Origin: Hyphomicrobium_A sp964622715
GTDB taxonomy: Bacteria; Pseudomonadota; Alphaproteobacteria; Rhizobiales; Hyphomicrobiaceae
Direction of reading: 5' to 3'
Assembly: GCA_964622715.1 (NCBI GenBank)
Contig: CAZURR010000065.1
Coordinates: 1 to 14,860, forward strand
DNA length: 14,860 nt
Part shown: positions 7,537-13,356 of the stretch, one piece after another
Numbering within the stretch: position 1 is the first letter of the stretch
How the letters are laid out: the number at the start of each line of letters is the position of its first letter
The notes under the pieces: model-generated
Database searches by the model: none
Told to the model about the DNA's origin: nothing
What the model saw: only the letters and a program-made list of their open reading frames with translations
Program-made: the position numbers and the translations under genes

Positions 7537-8535
7537 ATGCCGAATAGCGCCAGGAAGCCCATCGTCATCGTTACACGCAAGCTCCCGGATGTCGTCGAGA
7601 CCCGAATGCGCGAGCTGTTTGATGCCCGGCTCAATGTTGATGACACGCCGATGACACGGGCCGAGATCTCCGAGGCCTTGAAGATTGCCGATGTGCTGGT
7701 GCCCACCGTCACCGATCATATCGACCGCGCGGTCATTTCCCAGGCCGGCCCCCAGCTGCGCCTGATCGCCAACTTCGGCACGGGGGTCGACAATATCGAT
7801 CTCGATACCGCGCGCAACCGCGGCATCACGATCACCAATACACCCGGCGTCCTTACCGAGGATACAGCCGACATGACTATGGCGTTGATCCTCGCCGTGC
7901 CAAGGCGCCTCGCTGAGGGGGCGACGTATCTGAAGGATGCCCAGAACCATTGGGGCGGCTGGTCGCCCACTTGGATGCTCGGCCATCGCATCTACGGTAA
8001 GCGACTCGGCATCGTCGGAATGGGTCGTATTGGTCAGGCTGTGGCTCGCCGCGCAAAGGCGTTTGGTCTTCAGATCCACTATCACAACCGGCGGCGGCTT
8101 TCGCAGGCTATCGAGAAAGAGCTTGAAGCAACCTATTGGGAGAGCCTGGACCAGATGTTGACGCGGGTCGACATCGTCTCGGTCAACTGTCCGCATACGC
8201 CTGGCACCTATCATCTATTGTCGGCGCGGCGGCTGAAGCTGCTCAAACCCTCGGCCTACATCGTCAACACCGCGCGCGGCGAAATCATTGACGAGAACGA
8301 GTTGGCGCGCCTGATCGAGGCTGGCGCGATCGCCGGCGCGGGCCTCGACGTGTTCGAGAACGAGCCGGCGGTAAATCCAAAGATCCTGAATTCCGATCGC
8401 GTCGTTGCGCTGCCGCACATGAGCTCGGCGACGATCGAAGGCCGTATCGATATGGGCGAGAAGGTCATTATTAACATCAAGACCTTTCTCGATGGTCACA
8501 CGCCGCCCGATCGCGTGCACGCTGCGATGCTCTAG
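7537..8535 (+). CDS. D-isomer-specific 2-hydroxyacid dehydrogenase (glyoxylate/hydroxypyruvate reductase-like)
   Basis: Cytoplasmic NAD(P)-dependent enzyme that interconverts a 2-oxo acid and a D-2-hydroxy acid. 332 residues, full length. Substrate-domain motif NFGTGVDNIDL (79-89); Rossmann motif GMGRIGQAVA (161-170); catalytic Arg247 in NTARGEIID, Glu276 in DVFENEP, and His294 in LPHMSSAT. The second beta strand ends in HYHNRRR (181-187): basic residues there rather than an acidic one suggest NADPH, as in glyoxylate/hydroxypyruvate reductases (inference). Such an enzyme would fit C1/serine-cycle or photorespiratory-type metabolism, but the exact substrate (glyoxylate, hydroxypyruvate, glycerate) cannot be read from the sequence. 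The start is the first ATG, with weak GGAA upstream. It is convergent with the moeB-like gene, 23 bases between the stops. Confidence 0.92.
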   Translation: MPNSARKPIVIVTRKLPDVVETRMRELFDARLNVDDTPMTRAEISEALKIADVLVPTVTDHIDRAVISQAGPQLRLIANFGTGVDNIDLDTARNRGITITNTPGVLTEDTADMTMALILAVPRRLAEGATYLKDAQNHWGGWSPTWMLGHRIYGKRLGIVGMGRIGQAVARRAKAFGLQIHYHNRRRLSQAIEKELEATYWESLDQMLTRVDIVSVNCPHTPGTYHLLSARRLKLLKPSAYIVNTARGEIIDENELARLIEAGAIAGAGLDVFENEPAVNPKILNSDRVVALPHMSSATIEGRIDMGEKVIINIKTFLDGHTPPDRVHAAML

Positions 8536-8558
8536 AGATAATGTGTTAGGCGGACGCT

Positions 8559-9419
8559 CTAGCCTGCCGTCGCAGAAGACGGCGTGAGATTGGAGGCGTG
8601 CGTGTGGATCGACAGATCCGTGATCGTAGGCTTTCGCCCCGTGAGCGGATTGTCCGGGTCCCATGCCACGTTGAGCGTGTCAAACCTAGCTGCCAGCGCG
8701 TCGTAGATTAATAGCCGGCCAGCCAGACTCTCACCGATTCCAAGGATTTCCTTCAAGACTTCAGTAGCCTGCAGCGTGCCGATAACTCCTACGATCGAGC
8801 CTAGAACGCCGACTTCGGCGCAGTTGGGCACTATTCCCGGCGGCGGCGCTTCAGGAAAGAGGCAGCGATAGGTCGGATAGGGTGTGCCCTCGCTGGTCTT
8901 CTCGTGTGGCTTGAACGTCGAGACATAACCGTCGAATGGCCCGACAGCAGCGAAGACTAGAGTTCGCTTGGCCAAGTAGCAGGCATCCGAGGTGAGGTAG
9001 CGGGTCTCCGAGTTGTCGGAACCGTCAGCGATGACGTCGAAGCGGGAGATGACGTCGAGCGCATTTTTGGCATCGAGCCGCGCATTGATTGTTTCGATCC
9101 GGATATGCGGATTGAGCCGCAAAAGCGTCGCAGCGACACTCGCCACCTTCGGTTCACCAACATGAGGCGTGTCGTGCACGATCTGCCGCTGCAGGTTGTC
9201 GAGTGAGACATTGTCGTGATCGATGATGCCGATCGTGCCGACGCCGGCGGCTGCAAGGTACATCAACACGGGCGAACCAAGACCGCCAGCGCCGACAACA
9301 AGCACGCGGGCGGCTTTGAGCTTCTGCTGACCCTGGCCGCCGACCTCCCTCAGAACGAGGTGGCGCTTGTAGCGCTCGATTTCCTCGGCAGTCAGAGTGT
9401 TTGGCGAGTCATCATGCAT
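8559..9419 (-). CDS. moeB: Molybdopterin-synthase adenylyltransferase (MoeB/ThiF/HesA family)
   Basis: E1-like enzyme that adenylates the C-terminal Gly-Gly of a small sulfur-carrier protein such as MoaD or ThiS. 286 residues. ATP-binding GAGGLGSPVL (43-52), DNLQRQ (74-79) with the catalytic arginine, DGSDN (132-136), the conserved NCAEVG (Cys200, matching E. coli Cys187), and the GVIGTLQATE helix (211-220). There is no C-terminal rhodanese domain. Of the four zinc cysteines of E. coli MoeB only one is left: PCYRCL is PTYRCL here (Cys186), and the terminal CxxC is replaced by WDPDNPLTG. The start MHDDSPNT has no clear ribosome site; the frame is open upstream to 9548, overlapping the end of cysK, but those residues do not look like the family. 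It lies 55 bases after cysK. ThiF-like activity on ThiS is possible; no carrier gene is in the window. Confidence 0.88.
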   Translation of the reverse strand: MHDDSPNTLTAEEIERYKRHLVLREVGGQGQQKLKAARVLVVGAGGLGSPVLMYLAAAGVGTIGIIDHDNVSLDNLQRQIVHDTPHVGEPKVASVAATLLRLNPHIRIETINARLDAKNALDVISRFDVIADGSDNSETRYLTSDACYLAKRTLVFAAVGPFDGYVSTFKPHEKTSEGTPYPTYRCLFPEAPPPGIVPNCAEVGVLGSIVGVIGTLQATEVLKEILGIGESLAGRLLIYDALAARFDTLNVAWDPDNPLTGRKPTITDLSIHTHASNLTPSSATAG

Positions 9420-9474
9420 GCGCGCAAGAGTACTCCCGGCAAACGCCAAGCGTCTAGGATCGACCCAATACCCA

Positions 9475-10482
9475 CTATGCGGCGGGTTTTGCGTCGGGAT
9501 CGACGAAGAGATCGCTTGTGAAGTAGCGTTCGGCGCAGGATGGGGCAAACGTCACGATGGTCTTGCCGGCCATCTCTGGGCGTTCTGCCACACTAAGCGC
9601 AGCCGCTAAATTGGCGCCGGTAGAAATGCCGCCTGGAATACCTTCCACCTTGGCCAGCATGCGCGATAGGTCGAACGCCATCTCGCTTGACACGGTGACA
9701 ATCTCGTCAATGAAGTCTGTCTCCAGGATGGAGGGTATGAAGCCGGCGCCGATGCCCTGAATCTTGTGCGGCCCTCGCGGTTTGCCAGACAGCACAGGGC
9801 TTGTCGTCGGCTCTACCGCGATGATCTTGAGGTCCGGTTTGCGCGGTTTGAGTGCGCGCCCGCAGCCTGTCAGCGTACCACCTGTGCCGACGCCGATGAC
9901 TAGGACGTCGACCTTGCCGCCAGTGTCGTTCCAGATCTCCTCCGCCGTTGTCTTCTCATGCACGAGCGGGTTGGCAGGGTTGTCGAACTGTCCGGGAATG
10001 ACAGCATTGGGAAGTGTCTTGGCCAGTTCATTGGCGCGCTCTACCGCAACGGGCATTCCCCCAGCCGCCGGCGTCAGCTCCAGCTCCGCGCCGAGATGGG
10101 TGAGGATTTTGCGGCGCTCTATCGACATCGATTCCGGCATGACAAGGATCAGCCGGTAACCGCGGGCGGCGGCAACGAAGGCCAGGCCGATTCCGGTATT
10201 GCCCGAGGTAGGCTCGACCAAGACTGTTTTGCCAGGTGTGATGCGCCCTTCTGCTTCCAGGGTGTCGATCATGGAGACGCCAATGCGGTCCTTGACCGAC
10301 GAGAGCGGGTTGAAGAACTCCAGCTTCATCAGAATGTCGGCTTTGGTCTTGGCCTCCGCCATGATTTTCGACAGCCGGACGAGGGGGGTATGGCCTATTG
10401 TCTCGGCTATCGAGTTGTAAACCTGCCCTCTCCCCCACTTCTTGGTGGCTGCAAGCGTTTTGAATTCAGAAGTATCGTTCAT
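9475..10482 (-). CDS. cysK: Cysteine synthase A (O-acetylserine sulfhydrylase)
   Basis: PLP enzyme that makes L-cysteine from O-acetylserine and sulfide. The PLP lysine is Lys64 in NPLSSVKDRIG; PTSGNTGIG (91-99) binds the substrate carboxylate; the glycine loop GTGGTLTG (199-206) holds the PLP phosphate; GGISTGAN (284-291) carries the serine near the PLP ring nitrogen. MPESMSIERRK (115-125) is the CysK rather than CysM form. At 335 residues it is slightly longer than usual, with about 20 extra N-terminal residues. I chose ATG at 10482, which has AGGA four bases upstream, over a GTG ten codons earlier. It sits between dut (126 bases) and the moeB-like gene (55 bases), all on the same strand, and may have its own promoter in the gap after dut. 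Confidence 0.94.
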   Translation of the reverse strand: MNDTSEFKTLAATKKWGRGQVYNSIAETIGHTPLVRLSKIMAEAKTKADILMKLEFFNPLSSVKDRIGVSMIDTLEAEGRITPGKTVLVEPTSGNTGIGLAFVAAARGYRLILVMPESMSIERRKILTHLGAELELTPAAGGMPVAVERANELAKTLPNAVIPGQFDNPANPLVHEKTTAEEIWNDTGGKVDVLVIGVGTGGTLTGCGRALKPRKPDLKIIAVEPTTSPVLSGKPRGPHKIQGIGAGFIPSILETDFIDEIVTVSSEMAFDLSRMLAKVEGIPGGISTGANLAAALSVAERPEMAGKTIVTFAPSCAERYFTSDLFVDPDAKPAA

Positions 10483-10608
10483 TAGGTCCTGCCTTGTCTT
10501 GTCCGTTCCCACCGGTAGTTCGATGATGCGGCTTCTCGCGGCCGATATTTACAACTTTAAAGATACCACGAAGTATGCCCGGTGCGAGTGACGGGCTTGA
10601 TCAGGCAG

Positions 10609-11193
10609 TCAGCGTTTGCCTTCGCCTGCGCTACGCGAACGAGATTTCACTGATGTCTTTTTTGCGGGTACCGCTTTCTTTGTTTGAGCAGTTTTTCGGG
10701 TCTGTTCGGCTTTTGCGGGCGCTGTTCCGGTCGATCCAAACCCGCCTCCGCCCCGCGCCGTATTGGAGACTTTCGAGACTTCAACGAGATCGGCGCGTAC
10801 CACGGGCGCAATGACGAGCTGTGCGATACGTTCGCCTCTGCGAATTTCGTACGGAGCATATCCTAGATTTGCAAGCACCACCGAAACCTCACCGCGATAG
10901 TCGCTGTCGATGGTGCCGGGGCTGTTGAGAATAGTGATTCCATAATTCAGGGCAAGGCCAGAGCGTGGGCGCACCTGAGCTTCGTACCCCGCGGGCAACT
11001 CGAGGACCAGCCCGGTCGGTACAAGCGCGCGAGCACCCGGTGCGAGGGTGATTGGGTGTTGCGTATCGATGGCGGCGACGAGGTCGAGACCGGCAGCCCC
11101 TTTCGACTGGTAGGCCGGCAACGGCAAGTTTAGCGCATGACCGAGCTGCATGATGCGTACGCGGATGCGGTCCGTCGACCGCGCGGCCGTCAT
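10609..11193 (-). CDS. dut: dUTP diphosphatase with basic C-terminal tail
   Basis: Trimeric dUTPase that hydrolyses dUTP to dUMP, keeping uracil out of DNA and feeding dTMP synthesis. All five family motifs are present in order: AGLDL (34-38), RPRSGLA (75-81), GTIDSDYRGE (93-102, catalytic Asp96 region), RRGERIAQLV (118-127) and the flexible RGGGGFGSTG (147-156). Bacterial dUTPases usually end here at about 150 residues. This one continues for 38 more residues, with 12 Lys/Arg and only two Glu, rich in Ala, Lys, Ser and Thr. The ATG overlaps the coaBC stop codon in an ATGA, with no clear ribosome site of its own, so translation is probably coupled to coaBC. Confidence 0.95.
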   Translation of the reverse strand: MTAARSTDRIRVRIMQLGHALNLPLPAYQSKGAAGLDLVAAIDTQHPITLAPGARALVPTGLVLELPAGYEAQVRPRSGLALNYGITILNSPGTIDSDYRGEVSVVLANLGYAPYEIRRGERIAQLVIAPVVRADLVEVSKVSNTARGGGGFGSTGTAPAKAEQTRKTAQTKKAVPAKKTSVKSRSRSAGEGKR

Positions 11194-12440
11194 TCTGCTG
11201 CCGCCGTATTTCGTCTTAGGTATTCGGCTGCGCGCAGCATCAATTGCTCGGCAACCTCATCCTTCGACATTTGCGGCCAGTTCTCGACGCCGTCGCGTGT
11301 CACCAGGTGCACAATATTACTGTCACCGCCCAAGACGCGCGTCTCCGGAGAGACATCGTTGGCGGCGATCCAATCCGCTCCCTTGGTCTTTAGCTTTTTC
11401 TCGGCGTGTACGACCACATCCTGCGTTTCCGCCGCAAAACCGATGACGAGCGGTGGCCGCTTAGCGTCCAGCGTGGCGACTGTGGCGAGGATGTCTGGGT
11501 TCTCGACGAGATCGATGCCAGGGCGCGCGCCGCTCTTCTTTATTTTTTCGCCGGGTACGGCGGCCGATCTCCAGTCTGCGACGGCGGCGGCGAACACAGC
11601 GATGTCGGCCGGTAGGCTATGGCGCACGGCGTCGAACATTTGCTGAGCGGTTTCCACGTGGACGGTTACGACTCCCACCGGATCGGGCAGCGTGACAGGG
11701 CCGGTGACGAGTGTCACGCGCGCACCGAGCGCGAACGCGGCCTTGGCAATGGCATGACCTTGCCTACCTGAAGAGCGGTTGGCGATGTAGCGCACGGGAT
11801 CGATCGGCTCATGTGTCGGCCCGGAGGTCACCAGCACATGGCGTCCCATGAGAGGCCGCATGGCGCGCAAGGGCGTGACGGCTTGCTCGGCGGTGCTGTC
11901 TGCGAGGTGCGGTTCTGCGGCCGCGATGATTTGCGGTACTTCGGCAAGCCGTCCCGGACCGGCTTCGTCGTGCTCGGCCATCTCGCCCTCGTTCGGTCCG
12001 ACGAAATGAATGCCGTCAGTTTGGAGCTGCTTGACGTTTCGCCGGGTTGCGGGGTGCAGCCACATGCGCGGGTTCATGGCCGGAGCCACCAGGACCGGCT
12101 TGTCAGTCGCCATCAGAATGGTGCTAGCCAGGTCGTCTGCATGCCCGCCGGCCATCTTGGCTAATAGATCCGCCGTCGCAGGAGCAACGATCACAAGATA
12201 GGCCTCGCGGGAGAGGCGGATGTGGCCGATCTCGCGCTCGTCGTTCAGGTCAAAAAGATCCGTGAATACGCGGTCGTTGGTTAGCGCAGCCACAGAAAGC
12301 GGGGTTATGAACTCGGTTGCCGCACGCGTCATGACAGCGCGTACGGCGACACCCTGCTCGCGCAAACGGCGGACGAGGTCCAGACACTTGTAAGCGGCAA
12401 TGCCGCCGCCGATGATCAGTAAGATGCGCTTTTGCTTCAC
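11190..12440 (-). CDS. coaBC: Bifunctional phosphopantothenoylcysteine decarboxylase / phosphopantothenate-cysteine ligase
   Basis: Two consecutive steps of coenzyme A synthesis: CoaB joins 4'-phosphopantothenate to cysteine using CTP, and CoaC decarboxylates the product with FMN. CoaC part (about 1-180): IGGGIAAYKCLDLVRRL, the catalytic His73 in GHIRLSREA, PATADLLAKMAGG, and PAMN in APAMNPRMW (119-127). CoaB part (about 198-410): TSGPTHEPIDPVRYIANRSS (205-224), AAVADWR (285-291), and the lysines in EKIKKSG (298-304). Oddity: the substrate flap ACGxxGPGRM of E. coli reads AEHDEAGPGRL here (155-165), so the catalytic cysteine has no counterpart. GTG start, without a good ribosome site; the protein begins where the family usually does. 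The stop overlaps dut by four bases. Nothing minus-strand precedes it for over 600 bases, so the promoter should lie just above 12440. Confidence 0.95.
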   Translation of the reverse strand: MKQKRILLIIGGGIAAYKCLDLVRRLREQGVAVRAVMTRAATEFITPLSVAALTNDRVFTDLFDLNDEREIGHIRLSREAYLVIVAPATADLLAKMAGGHADDLASTILMATDKPVLVAPAMNPRMWLHPATRRNVKQLQTDGIHFVGPNEGEMAEHDEAGPGRLAEVPQIIAAAEPHLADSTAEQAVTPLRAMRPLMGRHVLVTSGPTHEPIDPVRYIANRSSGRQGHAIAKAAFALGARVTLVTGPVTLPDPVGVVTVHVETAQQMFDAVRHSLPADIAVFAAAVADWRSAAVPGEKIKKSGARPGIDLVENPDILATVATLDAKRPPLVIGFAAETQDVVVHAEKKLKTKGADWIAANDVSPETRVLGGDSNIVHLVTRDGVENWPQMSKDEVAEQLMLRAAEYLRRNTAAAE

Positions 12441-12771
12441 GTCTAAGGCCGGTGAGTAGGAGCTTGAGGGGTGTATCAGCCTAGCACAAGATAACGCCGC
12501 AGTGGGTTAAGCGGGGCCTCATACCTCGTTCGCGGCTCGCATGCGTAATTTTTGCTGTAGCATCGATGGAATCTGCTTGCTGACCGTCCGGATTGCAATG
12601 GATATCGGCATCACTCAGTTTGGCTTCGGTCCTCTGCAAACTGATGACGACGGCGGATTGCGTAATTGATGTGCAGACCGTCATTTCGATGTCACATAAG
12701 CCGTCGCCATTTGCCCAACCGATAACCTGTGTCAATTCCCTTCTTTATTCTGAAGAAGTTTTACGAGTCAG

Positions 12772-12801
12772 CTTGACGCACATGCCAAGCTCGCACATTG
12801 T
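12772..12801 (+). promoter_or_regulatory. Candidate promoter for an orphan plus-strand transcript
   Basis: CTTGAC (12772-12777), the -35 form common in alphaproteobacteria, is followed after 18 bases by CATTGT (12796-12801), a mediocre -10. Transcription would begin near 12808 and meet the strong terminator ending at 12919. The -35 is good and the -10 is weak, so this is tentative. Confidence 0.3.
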
Positions 12802-12807
12802 GCCTCA

Positions 12808-12919
12808 GCCGACGATTCTGGGACTGGTCGATCGGTCTGGAAGATTTCAATAAAGGTCCAAGTCTAGGGAGTTTTCCCGAGCGGGGGGATGCCATCGGCA
12901 TCGCCCCGCCTTTTATTTT
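12808..12919 (+). ncRNA. Putative small RNA ending at an orphan terminator
   Basis: The terminator at 12881-12919 has no plus-strand protein gene in front of it: coaBC is on the other strand and the next plus-strand gene starts downstream at 13069. A transcript from the CTTGAC promoter would be about 112 bases. Besides the terminator it contains a small GGGA-gttt-TCCC hairpin at about 12868-12879. I do not recognise a known family (not tmRNA, 6S or a tRNA by inspection). The 5' end is a guess; the 3' end is well supported. An alternative is a short coding transcript from a TTG- or ATG-started frame ending at 12853. Confidence 0.35.
12881..12919 (+). terminator. Strong intrinsic terminator, plus strand
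   Basis: GCGGGG-g-GATGCC (12881-12893), loop ATC, GGCATC-g-CCCCGC (12897-12909), then C and TTTTATTTT (12911-12919). The stem has 12 pairs and one G-G mismatch. The T-run lies only on the plus-strand side, so it terminates rightward transcription. It also insulates the downstream symporter genes from anything upstream. Confidence 0.8.
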
Positions 12920-12969
12920 CCCCACATTGATAACCTTCGTCGGCTCAGTCGCACGCTGGCGGTAGTGGG

Positions 12970-12985
12970 TGGTCCCAAGCTTGCC
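12970..12985 (+). promoter_or_regulatory. Weak sigma-54-like -24/-12 element before the symporter genes
   Basis: TGGTCCCAAGCTTGCC has the invariant GG (12971-12972), ten bases, and GC (12983-12984) spacing, and TTGC at the -12 block, but the CAC of the -24 block is not conserved. Transcription would start near 12996, about 73 bases before the DUF4212 gene. Such a short pattern can occur by chance. Confidence 0.2.
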
Positions 12986-13068
12986 ATCGCATTGTCGCAA
13001 AGGCTGAAGAGCTTGAAGTAGCGAGGGTACATGGGCCGGCTGGCCGCCTCGATTCGAATGGGAGATAA

Positions 13069-13344
13069 ATGGAAGACTTGGCCTCCACCAGTTCTGATCA
13101 TTCCGCAGGGGCTCGGTCCAAAGGGCGCGCGGATCGCTTCCCAGCGTTAGCGCTTTTTCTGTGGGCGATCTTCGCCTTTGCGATCCCGCTCATCGTCCAG
13201 CCGCTAAATCTCATCCACTTCTTGGACTTTCCGCTGGGCTTTTACATGCTTGCACAGGGCGGGCTGATGGCCTTTTTGCTCATCGCGATTGTTTCGGCAT
13301 GGCGCCAAGATCGCGTCGATGCGCGACAGCGCGCGGGCGACTAA
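13069..13344 (+). CDS. DUF4212 family small subunit of a sodium:solute symporter
   Basis: 91-residue inner-membrane protein of the family always found beside VC_2705-type sodium:solute symporters, thought to be their small subunit. Two membrane helices are predicted, about 24-45 and 55-77, joined by a short loop containing NLIHFLDFPLGFYMLAQGG; the FPLGFY-x-x-AQG segment is the recognisable family signature. The N-terminal 22 residues are hydrophilic, without a signal peptide; the C-terminus is basic (WRQDRVDARQR). The ATG has GGGAG four bases upstream. The next gene starts 12 bases after the stop, so the two are almost certainly cotranscribed. Confidence 0.82.
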   Translation: MEDLASTSSDHSAGARSKGRADRFPALALFLWAIFAFAIPLIVQPLNLIHFLDFPLGFYMLAQGGLMAFLLIAIVSAWRQDRVDARQRAGD

Positions 13345-13356
13345 GGGCTCGGTCTC

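Larger units (their letters stand above)
12441..13068. other. 628-base gap without a convincing protein gene
   Basis: Divergent region between coaBC and the DUF4212/symporter pair. About 12541-12880 is AT-richer than its surroundings (12721-12780 is 40 percent G+C). Short open frames exist on both strands but none resembles a known protein or has a good start. Contents I can support: a strong plus-strand terminator at 12881-12919, a candidate plus-strand promoter just before it, a small inverted repeat CTTCTT-tattctg-AAGAAG at 12740-12758 followed by TTTT, and a weak sigma-54-like site at 12970-12985. Confidence 0.6.

Noticed and set aside
7459..8214. 251-codon minus-strand open frame opposite the dehydrogenase
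   Set aside because: Antisense shadow; the plus strand carries all the catalytic motifs of the dehydrogenase.
12481..12735. 84-codon minus-strand open frame upstream of coaBC
   Set aside because: No family resemblance, no convincing start, and composition typical of non-coding DNA.
12593..12853. 86-codon plus-strand open frame (TTG start; an internal ATG at 12689 gives 54 codons) ending 27 bases before the strong terminator
   Set aside because: No ribosome binding site at either start, no recognisable domain, and an open frame on the opposite strand covers part of the same DNA. It remains a minor alternative to the small RNA interpretation.
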